From Mesorhizobium ventifaucium (GTDB lineage: Bacteria; Pseudomonadota; Alphaproteobacteria; Rhizobiales; Rhizobiaceae), in assembly GCF_935822925.1 (NCBI RefSeq), contig NZ_CAKXZS010000036.1, forward strand, positions 1-35,177: a DNA stretch of 35,177 nucleotides, in the 5' to 3' direction. Both the position numbers and the translations under genes were made by a program. This document shows, one piece after another, positions 26,680-35,175 of the stretch (its first letter is position 1; the number at the start of each line of letters is the position of its first letter). The notes beneath the pieces were generated by a model. It was not told the origin of the DNA and ran no database searches. It was given only the letters and a program-made list of their open reading frames with translations.

Positions 26680-28206
26680 CTAGTCTACCGAACGCGAGAC
26701 CTTAGGATCGGAGATGTCCGCCCAAATGGTCTTGAGTTCGGTATATTGGTCGTGAGCATGCAATGACTTGTCTCGTCCCCCGAAGCCTGACAGCTTGAAG
26801 CCGCCGAAGGGTGTTGAGATGTCTCCTTCGCCATAACAGTTGATGGTCACCGTTCCTGCGCGGATGTCTCGCGCGATACGATGTGCCTTGCCAAGATTGG
26901 CTGTGAAGATCGAGGCTGCAAGTCCATATTGCGTGTCGTTTGCGACCCGGACCGCTTCATCAGAGTTGGTGACCTTGATGACCGAAAGCACCGGTCCGAA
27001 AATCTCCTCTCGAGCGATCGCCATTGCGGGCGTGACATCGTCGAATACAGTCGGCTCGATGAAATAGCCTTTGCCGTGCTTGTGGGCGTTCCCGCCCGTC
27101 ACGATCCTGGCGCCTTCCGCCCGCCCCTTCTTGATGTAGCCCATAATGCGGTCGAACTGCTCCTTCGACACAATGGCACCGAGCCGATTGCCTGGGTCCA
27201 ACGGCTCGCCCAAAGGCCATTCGTGGAGCTTGTGGAGAACCATTTCCACCAAGCGGTCCTTGATCTTCTCGTGCACGATGAGGCGTGAATTGGACGAGCA
27301 GTTCTCGCCCATGTTCCAGAAGACTGCCTGAGTGACATGCTGCGCTACAACATCGAGGTTCTCGGCGTCATCCAAAACGATGCAAGGATTCTTCCCGCCG
27401 CATTCGAGTACGATGCGCTTGAGGTTGGACCTGGCGGAATATTCCAGGAACTTCCGGCCGACGTCGGTTGACCCCGTGAATGCGACCATATCGATATCGG
27501 GATGCATGCCGAGTGCTTTGCCGGTGATCTCGCCCGGACCGGTGACGATCTGAAGGACGCCGGCGGGGATCCCCGCCTCATGCGCCAATTCCGCAATGCG
27601 CAACGTTGACATGTTGGTTTGCTCGGCCGGCTTCACGATGACGGAGTTGCCGGTCGCAAGAGCCGGCCCGATCTTCCATGCCAGCATCAGGATCGGGAAA
27701 TTCCAGGGCAGAACGCAGGCGACTACGCCCAGAGGCTGGCGTACGATCATCGACACGACATCATCGCCGGAAGGCGACGTCTGGCCGTAGAGCTTGTCGG
27801 TGGCTTCGGCGTGCCATTCCAGGCAATGCAGGGCCTCAGGAATATCTATGGTTTCGACGTCATAGATCGGCTTGCCGCTTTCGAGCGTCTCAAGCACTGC
27901 AAGCTCATGAGCGTCTCGCTCCATCAATTTCACGAGCCGCTGCAGAACGCGCTTGCGCTCGCTCGGATGCGCACGCGACCAGACGCCCGACTCAAACGCC
28001 AGTCGTGCTTTTTCGACAGCGAGATCGACGTCGGCCTGGCCGCAGGAAGCGATCCTGGCGATGACCTGCCCTGTGGCGGGATTGATGGTTTCGAAAGTAT
28101 CCCCAGATTGTGCTGCCCGAGCCTTACCGTCAATCACTGCGCTGGTCGGCAGTGGCAAGCTGTCCGCTAGGTTCTGGTACTCATCACGCGTTAATAGCGA
28201 TGACAT
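26680..28206 (-). CDS. PuuC-like aldehyde dehydrogenase
   Basis: NAD(P)-dependent aldehyde dehydrogenase, 508 residues from ATG 28206 (GAGGG upstream); the longer frame to 28380 lies inside the preceding gene and is rejected. Catalytic Cys303 (MGENCSSNSR) and Glu268 (LECGGKNP), FTGSTDVGRKF, and the C-terminus GGRDKSLHAHDQYTELKTIW, which closely resembles E. coli PuuC (gamma-glutamyl-gamma-aminobutyraldehyde dehydrogenase). The start overlaps the end of the DapA-like gene by 23 bases, so translation is coupled. Likely oxidises the aldehyde formed by the FAD oxidase. Alpha-ketoglutarate-semialdehyde oxidation would be an alternative if the operon handles hydroxyproline. Confidence 0.9.
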   Translation of the reverse strand: MSSLLTRDEYQNLADSLPLPTSAVIDGKARAAQSGDTFETINPATGQVIARIASCGQADVDLAVEKARLAFESGVWSRAHPSERKRVLQRLVKLMERDAHELAVLETLESGKPIYDVETIDIPEALHCLEWHAEATDKLYGQTSPSGDDVVSMIVRQPLGVVACVLPWNFPILMLAWKIGPALATGNSVIVKPAEQTNMSTLRIAELAHEAGIPAGVLQIVTGPGEITGKALGMHPDIDMVAFTGSTDVGRKFLEYSARSNLKRIVLECGGKNPCIVLDDAENLDVVAQHVTQAVFWNMGENCSSNSRLIVHEKIKDRLVEMVLHKLHEWPLGEPLDPGNRLGAIVSKEQFDRIMGYIKKGRAEGARIVTGGNAHKHGKGYFIEPTVFDDVTPAMAIAREEIFGPVLSVIKVTNSDEAVRVANDTQYGLAASIFTANLGKAHRIARDIRAGTVTINCYGEGDISTPFGGFKLSGFGGRDKSLHAHDQYTELKTIWADISDPKVSRSVD

Positions 28207-29128
28207 TCTCGGAGGCCCTCTTTTGGGATTTTGCAGTGATCGACGCGATGGCCGCTTTAAGGGTGCGGATCGTCGAGTCGAGTTCCCGCTTCTGTTGGTC
28301 GTCGAGTGCCCGCATAGGCCGGCGCACGGGTCCAGCTGGCAATCCAGCCAATTCGCACCCAAACTTGATGCTTTGAACAAACTTGCCGCCCTGCTCTAGA
28401 AGCCTCATCAGCGGCAGAAGGGCCGACATGATCTGCCGGCCCTTGGTGAAGTCCTTCTCGATGACGCACGCTTCGTACAGCGCGAGGTGCTCAGCCGGCA
28501 GGCAGTTGCCAGCTCCGCAGACCCACCCCTTGGCGCCCCAGGCGAAGAATTCAAGCGCCTGATCATCCATGCCGCAGAACAGGTCGATATGCGGATAGTC
28601 CCGAGCCAAGGCGTGCAGCTGATTCATGCTGCCGCTCGACTCCTTAATTGCACAGAAATTGGAGCTGCGACCGACGCGGTCCAGGAACTCGAAATCCATC
28701 ATCGTGCCGGTGCGTCCGGGATAGTTGTAGAGCATGACCGGCATATCGGCGGCTTTGTCGATCGCAAGCGCATGATTGGCAAGTTCGAGCTGCGTGGGGA
28801 CAGCGTAGTACGGCGAACCGATCAGGATGCCGTCGTATTTCAGGTCCTTTGCCACCAGGGCATATTCGATGCAGTCCTCGGTGCGAATGGCGCCGACGCC
28901 GGCGATTAGCGGCACGTTCCCCTTCACAAAGGTCCTGGCAAGCTTCAGCAGTCCGACGCGCTCGTCACGTGAATGGGCGTAGTACTCGCCTGTGGTGCCA
29001 CCAACGATGATGCCATGCACACCCGACGAAACCAAATGTTCGACCATTATGCAAAAGCCATCGCGGTCGATCGCCCCGTCAGCGTGAAACGGGGTGGTGA
29101 CGGGCGGAATAACGCCTTTGAACGACAT
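28184..29128 (-). CDS. DapA-family lyase/aldolase
   Basis: Class I aldolase of the dihydrodipicolinate synthase superfamily, 314 residues; GGAG is 8 bases before the ATG. The pyruvate-binding loop GGTTGE is at 43-48, Tyr134 in LYNYPGRTG and the Schiff-base Lys162 in CAIKESSG are in place. Arginine and aspartate positions typical of true DapA are not obvious, and the catabolic neighbours argue against a lysine-synthesis role. Candidate activities are a 4-hydroxy-2-oxo-acid aldolase or a HypD-type pyrroline-hydroxycarboxylate deaminase. First gene of the operon; two inverted repeats lie upstream. Confidence 0.88.
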   Translation of the reverse strand: MSFKGVIPPVTTPFHADGAIDRDGFCIMVEHLVSSGVHGIIVGGTTGEYYAHSRDERVGLLKLARTFVKGNVPLIAGVGAIRTEDCIEYALVAKDLKYDGILIGSPYYAVPTQLELANHALAIDKAADMPVMLYNYPGRTGTMMDFEFLDRVGRSSNFCAIKESSGSMNQLHALARDYPHIDLFCGMDDQALEFFAWGAKGWVCGAGNCLPAEHLALYEACVIEKDFTKGRQIMSALLPLMRLLEQGGKFVQSIKFGCELAGLPAGPVRRPMRALDDQQKRELDSTIRTLKAAIASITAKSQKRASENVIAINA

Positions 29129-29268
29129 TTGGCTGTCTCCAAACTTGGCTGTAGGCTGGTGTTATACGCGGACAGAGGTGCGGGAACAGCCGAAATAAAG
29201 TCACCTGGCAGGCAACTTTTTTGCGGTTCGAGCCGACGATCGAGCATGCAAACAGAAATCGGCGTACC

Positions 29269-29281
29269 GTTAAGCTTTAAC
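29269..29281. promoter_or_regulatory. Inverted repeat upstream of the dapA-like operon
   Basis: GTTAAGCTTTAAC has 5-base arms (GTTAA/TTAAC) and a 3-base centre, about 140 bases upstream of the first gene. It could be half of a LysR-type operator region. Confidence 0.4.
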
Positions 29282-29313
29282 AGAACTAGTGGCTCATCTG
29301 CTGGCTAATAGTT

Positions 29314-29330
29314 ATTGCTGCCCTAGCAAT
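29314..29330. promoter_or_regulatory. Second inverted repeat upstream of the dapA-like operon
   Basis: ATTGCTGCCCTAGCAAT has perfect 6-base arms around a 5-base spacer. It fits the size of a LysR-type binding box; a terminator for plus-strand transcription is unlikely because no T run follows. Confidence 0.45.
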
Positions 29331-29350
29331 CGGAGGCTACGCCCGCCAGC

Positions 29351-29569
29351 TTAGCGCAGCGCTCCGCGCATATGATCCCGCAAATTGCAGGCGAGAGTGT
29401 CCTCAAAGAATCGGGCCTTCGGATCCGCAGTGAGAATCGCATTCACGAACGCAGCCTCGTCAGAGGCCAAGCGTGTTGCCATCGCCGCGTCAAGACCGCC
29501 GGTCCGCTCCAAAGGGTGAATGGCACCCAGACCGTGCTGAGAGTAATACCGTGGCATGCACGACATCAA
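29351..29569 (-). other. Protein-like fragment fused after the LysR relic
   Basis: In the same frame as the LysR relic, this reads GLGAIHPLERTGGLDAAMA, SDEAAFVNAILTADPKARF and FEDTLACNLRDHMRGALR. It is protein-like but not LysR-like after the first dozen residues. It may be the displaced C-terminus of another enzyme brought in by a deletion. I cannot name the family. Confidence 0.4.
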
Positions 29570-29893
29570 TCACGTCGATGTAAATGCATCGTCGGAAGCA
29601 GCGTGTCGGCAACGATCGCGCTTAATGGCCCTGACGACATCGGATGCCTTTAAAAGGCTACTTGCCAACACGCTGTAGATGTCTTGGCCAGCGCTGGTGA
29701 GCATCAGGTCGGTCCCTCGCCTCACAAATAGCGGAACACCAAGGTCGTTCTCAATGGCTTTGATCTGCCGGCTGATTTCTCCCGATCTCATGCCCAGCTC
29801 GGAAGCCGCAAGCTTGAATGAGAGATGGCGTGCCGAGGCCTCGAATGCTGTGAGGGCAGTCAGTGACGGCAGGTCGTAATACTGTGGAACCAT
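29570..29893 (-). pseudogene. LysR-family regulator, broken paralogue
   Basis: From Met at 29893 the frame encodes a full LysR helix-turn-helix (YYDLPSLTALTAFEASARHL, SRQIKAIENDLGVPLF, LMLTSAGQDIYSVLAS) very close to the intact regulator at 24436. It ends in DAFTST-TGA where the paralogue has DAFASTW, so the Trp codon TGG has become TGA. The same frame continues after the stop with MSCMPRYY and then an unrelated tail to 29351, so most of the effector domain is also lost. It is upstream of the dapA-like operon, on the same strand. Confidence 0.85.
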
Positions 29894-29967
29894 TGAAGAA
29901 TCCAATCAGATCGGAACTCGCGACCCAGACGACGTGATATCCGTTCGTGCTCTGGCGATAGGGACCC

Positions 29968-29988
29968 TGACATTTTTGATCAATGTCA
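29968..29988. promoter_or_regulatory. 21-base inverted repeat upstream of the LysR relic
   Basis: Arms TGACATT (29968-29974) and AATGTCA (29982-29988) are perfect and separated by TTTGATC. It lies 75-95 bases upstream of the broken LysR start, where an autoregulatory LysR site is expected. The centre TTGATCAA also resembles half of an FNR/FixK box, but the second half does not fit. Confidence 0.5.
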
Positions 29989-29989
29989 C

Positions 29990-30751
29990 TAGTCTCCAGA
30001 AGGGAGTGGGGCACTTCCGCAGTGAAGCGAGCAAATTGCGTGCCGAACTGGAGCACCAATCTAGTTGCACCACTTCGCGATACCGCTGGCCGCCCCTGGC
30101 ACCCCTTCGTCAAGTTTCCGACATTCTTGTCCAGCTCCAGACGTAAGTTTTTTGGATAAACATGCGTTGGCCGTCACACTGACGGTGCGGAATTCCACGT
30201 TGTGAGGAGTGTTAAGAAGCCACGTCACTCGGGGGCTATGGCTGCCATCGTTCCGTGCCGAAGCGGGGTGCCACGACAGCGAGAAGTTCGGATACGAGGC
30301 TTGGCAGCGGCCGTTATTGGCCTTGGCGCCCTCAGGATCCGTCCGGTGGTGCGATCGTCGTGCAAAACGTTTGGGAGCAAGCACATGCGTCTCAATGTCG
30401 CGAACACAGCGGCACAGGCTTCGACCTGAGCGCCAAGCCTGGAGAGGACTTAAATCGATGCTTAGCGGTGAAAGCGCGCAACCGCGGTTCAATGGCTAGT
30501 GCCGGGGAGCTCTTCAAATAGGATCGTAGCCGCAGGTTCGGCTCGGCAAAGCCGCACGACGCCACACGGTATGGAGCACCCGGCCCCGCGATCGCCGCAC
30601 GTCCTGGTGAACTTCTCGGGCGCGGTTCACTTTGAACTGGTACAGGATGATCTTCATTTCTCAGTGCCATACTAAGTGTTTAGCCAAGCTCCGTCAGTCT
30701 GGCCTTAACTCGGCTGCGCAGTCAGCTGGGCAATTTGGCTGTCCGCTCTCC
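29990..30751. other. Gene-free stretch
   Basis: About 760 bases with many short frames. One minus-strand frame near 30520-30660 begins EMKIILYQFKVNRAREVHQD and looks protein-like but has no recognised family and no clear boundary. No RNA gene or promoter supported. Confidence 0.35.
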
Positions 30752-31747
30752 TTACGCCTTGGCCAAGTGAGCATAACTTGCTGCGAAACGCCCGAATTTG
30801 TGCTCGCCGCAAGTCACCGGCTTGTAGCGAAGCGGGTTGCTGTCCGTGACACATGAGGGCAATGGTTCGATGATCGCATTGAAATCGGCGTCGATAAAGT
30901 AGGGGAGCGAATATCGCTCGCGGCCCGAGCTATTCACCACGCGGTGCATGTTCGCTAGGTAGACATCGTTTGTGAGCCGCTGAAGCAGGTCGCCGATGTT
31001 GATTACGAATGTGCCGTGGATCGGGATGCCCTCGACCCAATCGCCATGCCGGTTCATGACCTGAAGGCCACCCACGTCGTCCTGGGCCAAGATGGTCAGA
31101 TTGCCGTAATCCGTGTGGGCGCCAATACCGATGATCTCTTCGCCAATATAGCCGGTCTGCGGCGGATAATGAAGCAGCCGCTGAATGCTGATCGGGTTTC
31201 GCATAAGGCGTTCGAAATAGCTTTCCGACAGGTCCAGACTGAGCGCAATGCCCCGCAAGAGTTTTTTTGCGAGGTCCACCATCTTTTGGTGGTATCCGTA
31301 TGTCAGTTCCCGAAGCTCGGGCAGACTTGACGGCCACTGGTTGGGGCCAAAGAACGGACCTTCCAGCGTCGAACGTTCAGGTCCGAAGTCAAAGCACTCC
31401 TTCAGGTCTTTCGTTTTGCCAGGATCGGTGTTCTCACCGAACGGCTCGATATAGCCGCGGAGGGCTACATTCGATTTGCTCACATGTAATTCCATCTTCT
31501 GCGACATCGGCAGATCAAAAAATTGACGGCTCACATCGAACACCGAATCCACAAAATCCTGCGGAATACCGTGGTTCTTCACATACATGAACCCAGCATT
31601 CGACAATGCCCAACGTATCTCCTTCGCCACCTTGTGCTCATTGCTGCGATCGAGAAGGGCCGCGATGTCAACCACTGGGATTTTGTCAAAGCTTTCGCGT
31701 TTCGCGCGCAGCTTATCATCCAGTTTGGCAACGATACCGTTAGACAT
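30752..31747 (-). CDS. 2-oxoglutarate/Fe(II)-dependent oxygenase (isopenicillin N synthase-like)
   Basis: Non-haem iron oxygenase of 331 residues; start at 31747 because AAGGGG lies just upstream. The N-terminal DIOX_N part (IPVVDIAALLDR, GFMYVKNHGIP) and the jelly-roll core are complete. Iron ligands are His211 and Asp213 (GAHTDYG) and His268 (ANMHRVV); the 2-oxoglutarate anchor is Arg278-x-Ser280 (RERYSLPYF). Family members hydroxylate, desaturate or cyclise small molecules, including ethylene and antibiotic precursors. It follows the methyltransferase gene by about 207 bases on the same strand and may share a transcript. Substrate unknown. Confidence 0.9.
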   Translation of the reverse strand: MSNGIVAKLDDKLRAKRESFDKIPVVDIAALLDRSNEHKVAKEIRWALSNAGFMYVKNHGIPQDFVDSVFDVSRQFFDLPMSQKMELHVSKSNVALRGYIEPFGENTDPGKTKDLKECFDFGPERSTLEGPFFGPNQWPSSLPELRELTYGYHQKMVDLAKKLLRGIALSLDLSESYFERLMRNPISIQRLLHYPPQTGYIGEEIIGIGAHTDYGNLTILAQDDVGGLQVMNRHGDWVEGIPIHGTFVINIGDLLQRLTNDVYLANMHRVVNSSGRERYSLPYFIDADFNAIIEPLPSCVTDSNPLRYKPVTCGEHKFGRFAASYAHLAKA

Positions 31748-31954
31748 GAGTACCCCTTTTGTTTGGCCATGGGAGTCGGCGCAACATTGGCGCATTTTCT
31801 TGTTGGACCGGCTGTGTGACGACCGTCAGATGGACTTGGACGGCGTGCATACCTCCGGTATGCGGTGCTTAAGCGCCCCTTGTCATAGGCTGAGCTCGCT
31901 TTAGTGGCGCCTGGGCCAGTTGCCGCGTTTCGTTCGAATTTTGCCGTAGTGTTA

Positions 31955-32662
31955 TCATGGCCGCTCCTTCGTTGATGCACTCGCGTCCTCGGCCACCTGA
32001 AAAACCCAATAGTCCGCGCCCTCCTCCGCGACGTATCTGCCGTCCTTTAGTCGCTGTGTCGGCACTAGTATGCCCGCATCCTCCAAACGCAGCACCTCCT
32101 CTTCGAAGCATGCGGTCTCGGCATAGCTCTTGCGGGTGCTTGCAACGATAAACCCCTTCGGGCGCGTGACGCGGGCCAATTCGCGCAGTGCTTCCGGTCG
32201 GACATGCCCGAGGGTCAAAACGCCGCAGCAGACCGTGATATCATAGCTCGCGCTCGGATATTGGGCGAGCGGCCCGTTTAGGTCGACACCGCTTCGGACA
32301 TGGCGGTAGACACGGGTTTGCCGGGCTCTTTCGGCCATCTCCTCGGAGAGATCGAGCCCTTCGATCAGCCTAAAGCCGAGTCGTTCCATATGGACTCCGA
32401 GGAGGCCCGTTCCGCAGCCAGCGTCCAGGATTGAAATGAGTGCTCGCTCTTTGGCCAAATAGGCTGTCTGCACGGCGCCCGTCAGTTCGGCCACGATCAT
32501 CGGCCCGCAGTATTCGTCGCGGCTGACATCCAGATCGTAGGCACTGGCCCATCCGCGATAGAAATGGGCCAAGCGACCGATATCGCCGTCGAGGGAATGG
32601 GAATCCTTGATGCGCTTTCGTGCCGCTTGCTCCCATGTGGTATTCTGATCGAGAGTGTTCAT
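31955..32662 (-). CDS. Class I SAM-dependent methyltransferase
   Basis: 235 residues; GGAG is 8 bases before the ATG. The Rossmann methyltransferase motifs are clear: motif I ILDAGCGTGLLG (about 77-88), motif II GLDLSEEMAERAR, motif IV YDITVCCGVLTLGHV, and post-motif ARVTRPKGFIVAS. The segment WASAYDLDVSRDEYCGP before motif I recalls the Williams-Beuren (METTL27-like) small-molecule methyltransferase group. It lies upstream of the oxygenase, so the two may modify the same small metabolite one after the other. No substrate can be named. Confidence 0.88.
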   Translation of the reverse strand: MNTLDQNTTWEQAARKRIKDSHSLDGDIGRLAHFYRGWASAYDLDVSRDEYCGPMIVAELTGAVQTAYLAKERALISILDAGCGTGLLGVHMERLGFRLIEGLDLSEEMAERARQTRVYRHVRSGVDLNGPLAQYPSASYDITVCCGVLTLGHVRPEALRELARVTRPKGFIVASTRKSYAETACFEEEVLRLEDAGILVPTQRLKDGRYVAEEGADYWVFQVAEDASASTKERP

Positions 32663-33102
32663 GATAGTTGCTCCGCGTGTGAGTCATGCCTGTGCGTTAC
32701 AGTTGTCATTTGGGGCGCTTGTGAATCCAATTGGGTTCTGGAGAGAAGTGGCGTCACCTCTCGCTTGGACAGTACACACGGGAGTAATTCAACCCATCGT
32801 TCTAATTGGCGCTTTTATACGTTGGCTATGTCGTCTATTAGAATACAATCGACTCGCGTGATAGGCAAGTAGGTTAAGATTAAGATACATTTTGTAATTT
32901 TACATGTGTTACAATTTATTGCTACTGACATGAAAGATCGTCTCGTAACGTCCTGCAGAATGTTTAGGGAAGCTAAACGGAGCCCGAAGGAGAATTTCTT
33001 TGTGAGCACGAATGACGACCATGGCTGGAAAAGATCCCACCCTGGTTCTTAACAGTCAGAGGTTTGGTAGGCTGGGACCTTGGCGCGCCTGCTGGTCCAC
33101 GT
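32663..33102. other. AT-rich intergenic stretch upstream of the methyltransferase
   Basis: Contains an AT-rich segment (32820-32930) with a short inverted repeat TGTAATTTTACA. It probably holds the promoter of the methyltransferase/oxygenase pair, but I found no NifA site, -24/-12 element or nod box. Confidence 0.35.
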
Positions 33103-33893
33103 TTAGCTCCAAGGCTCCGACAGCAGTCCAAGATGGCTGCCGGCATCCACAACAATGTTCTGACCGGTGATGTTTGACGCTTCCGTCAGGAAGAATAGCG
33201 CAGCCTCGGACATCTGTTCCGGTGTGCCTGCCTGGCGCAGAGGCGTTCGCTGTTCCTCGTTTTTCTTTCATCTTGACGTATTCAACTTCGCCACGCCATT
33301 CAGCATCCAACGCGTCTGGATAAAACCGGGGGAAATGGCATTCACCCGAACGGCCGGGCTGAGCCAACGTGCCAGGATCAGGGTAAGAGTATTTAGGGCA
33401 CCCTTAGAGAGCATATATGGCAGTGAGCTGCCGTTCCCGATAAAGCTGGCATTGCTGGACACATTCACAATCGCGCCGCGCTCTTTGCTTTCCTCCCATT
33501 TTTTTTCATAGCCGGAAACACAGCACGACTCATCATGAACGGGCCTGTGGTGTTCACGCGGAATATTTGATCGAAATTCTCCGGTGTGACGTCCTCAAGG
33601 TCGCCGGCTCTTTGAAACTTTGTAATGGCAGCGTTATTGATAAGACCGTCGATGTGCCCCCATTCGCACAAGGTCTCGGCGGCCAGCCTGCGGCAATCTG
33701 CATCCTGCCCCACGTCCGCCTGCACAACAATGGCTTCAACACCCTCCGCTGTGACTTTGGCATAAGTCTCCTCGGCTTCCTTCTTGCTTCGACTATAGTT
33801 GATCGTAATGTTCCAGCCCCGCGCCGCGAGGTCGATGGCACAAGTAACTCCCATACCCGTCGCCGAGCCGGTCACGATTGCTACTTTGGCCAT
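33103..33893 (-). pseudogene. Short-chain dehydrogenase/reductase, broken by a frameshift and a stop
   Basis: From ATG 33893 the Rossmann start AIVTGSATGMGVTCAIDLAA and the NNAAIT motif are in place, up to VFPAMKKN. An A8 run near 33500 puts the frame out by one; A9 (or A6) would give WEESKERGAIVNVSSNASF. The middle keeps Ser in NVSSN and the Tyr-x3-Lys YMLSK, then VNAISPGFIQTRWMLNG. An in-frame TGA follows LNTSR near 33267, after which the frame resumes EEQRTPLRQAGTPEQMSEAA and TGQNIVVDAGSHLG, stopping at TAA 33103. Two independent lesions mark a pseudogene, otherwise full length (about 260 residues). FabG/glucose dehydrogenase-like; substrate unknown. Confidence 0.88.
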
Positions 33894-34834
33894 GGTCTTC
33901 CCTATGCTTCTGATATTTTTGCGGAGCCGGCCCCGCTCAAATGGCGTCGGCGCAGTAGGTATAGGGAGCTTGGGCACCGATTTGGCGGCTACCTGGATCT
34001 AAGTATGCCCTTCTATTGATGACAGCCCGTCAGCTGGGGATCTAGAGTGTTACTGGTGTGGGAGCACCCCAACGGTCGCGCGCCAAGTAGGGGGAGTTAA
34101 AGCCGCAGCTCGCCGAAGCCGCTTTGATTCGGTAACGATGGCCAACATTGTCCTTCATTCCTGCGTCTAAACATAACCTCTAATCACTCAAAAGGTGATA
34201 TTTACTGTTAACATTCTCAAATGAAAATTACGGGCTACGTTGCTAGCGTGTCGTTTCAATGTATTCTGTTACTTACGGATTAAGTCTTTGCAAAAAGCTT
34301 CACAAAAAGGATATACAGACATTAGCGCTGAACGAGCGGACTCCTGCGATTATCTGGCGAGCGCCCACTGGTGGCACCGAGGCGAACGGCCTCGGGAAGA
34401 TGGGGCGGAGCCATGCCCTGGCCAGGAGACTGCCATCCGAACAAACGTCCACGGGGCGGGTGTGTCGATCGCCCCAGCTGTTCGGCAGTTCGGCTACTCA
34501 CGCCTTCCTTATCCCAGGTCCACCTCGGGTATGGCGTGACCGTCTCTCAGCTACTTCTGTAACAATTCTCAGCGTGCCGCGGATCGGCCGCAGCCGTGAA
34601 CTGAACTTCGGGTTGAAAGCTTGGTCCTAAAAACTTGCGACTCACCTTCTCGCAACATCAAGTCGTTGCGTCCGCAAGTTGGAGGAGCAGGATCGCGCGG
34701 TGTCCGGAGAATCCCGCCGAACGTTCGCCTGCTGCGCGTCGCGATTGCCTTTCCTCCTGCGTTTATGGTGAATCACGCGTTTTGCTATTGCTCTGCCTGA
34801 GACGCCTGTCTCCCGGGCAGCTAGCGTTGATCTG
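33894..34834. other. Gene-free stretch
   Basis: Over 900 bases with an AT-rich patch (34140-34330). Open frames are short and unlike known proteins. No nod box, tts box, RNA gene or repeat found by eye. Confidence 0.35.
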
Positions 34835-35041
34835 TTAGCTGAGTTGCCCGTGGCACCGCTTGTACTTTTTGCCTGATCCGCATGGGCATCGTTCGTTTCG
34901 CCCGGTTTTCTGCAACGAGACAGCAGCTTGTCTAGATGGAATCCGCCCGTTCCCCTCCAGTCGTGCTGCAATGTACTCTAAGGAGCCCGGCGGAGGGACC
35001 CACTTGGGTGGCGGCCCAAGCACACGAAGATTCCTGATCAA
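34835..35041 (-). CDS. Small SEC-C zinc-motif protein
   Basis: 68 residues with TTG as start, overlapping the stop of the preceding frame in a TTGA junction, so translational coupling is likely. The C-terminus GRNERCPCGSGKKYKRCHG is a textbook SEC-C motif (Cys-x-Cys-x8-Cys-His), a zinc-binding tail also found on SecA. The rest (VLGPPPKWVPPPGSLEYIAARL) is proline-rich and not recognised. It could be an independent small protein or the displaced C-terminus of the gene just upstream. Confidence 0.65.
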   Translation of the reverse strand: MIRNLRVLGPPPKWVPPPGSLEYIAARLEGNGRIPSRQAAVSLQKTGRNERCPCGSGKKYKRCHGQLS

Positions 35042-35175
35042 TTTGCGTTGATCGGCCGTTCCTTTTGTGCCAACGGCCTGAGCCCAGCCTCATAGGGCTT
35101 AAGCCATGCCATGATAGTGTCCTGAAGGTTCTGCAAAAAGCTTTGGAGAGGGAACGGCCCATGCTCTGAGGTGAG
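35038..35175 (-). CDS. C-terminal end of a gene cut by the window edge
   Basis: From the right edge the minus strand gives 45 residues (LQSFLQNLQDTIMAWLKPYE, AGLRPLAQKERPINAN) ending in TGA at 35040-35038. It is protein-like and amphipathic. Its stop overlaps the TTG of the SEC-C gene. Family not recognised. Confidence 0.4.
   Translation of the reverse strand, partial: LTSEHGPFPLQSFLQNLQDTIMAWLKPYEAGLRPLAQKERPINAN

Noticed and set aside
28207..28380. 58-residue N-terminal extension of the PuuC-like dehydrogenase
   Set aside because: It lies within the DapA-like gene in another frame, is Arg/Ser-rich, and the ATG at 28206 has a ribosome site.
29971..29990. FNR/FixK box upstream of the LysR relic
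   Set aside because: TTGAT is present but the second half reads GTCAC instead of ATCAA; the longer TGACATT repeat explains the site better.
33265..33270. TGA in the SDR gene as selenocysteine
   Set aside because: The position is not catalytic in short-chain dehydrogenases and the gene carries another frameshift.
34020..34260. nod box or tts box in the AT-rich gap
   Set aside because: No match to the conserved ATC-x9-GAT halves or to the GTCAGCTT-type tts core beyond a few bases.
34430..34450. Minus-strand GG-N10-GC resembling a sigma-54 promoter
   Set aside because: Both elements match the consensus poorly, there is no NifA site, and no gene follows.
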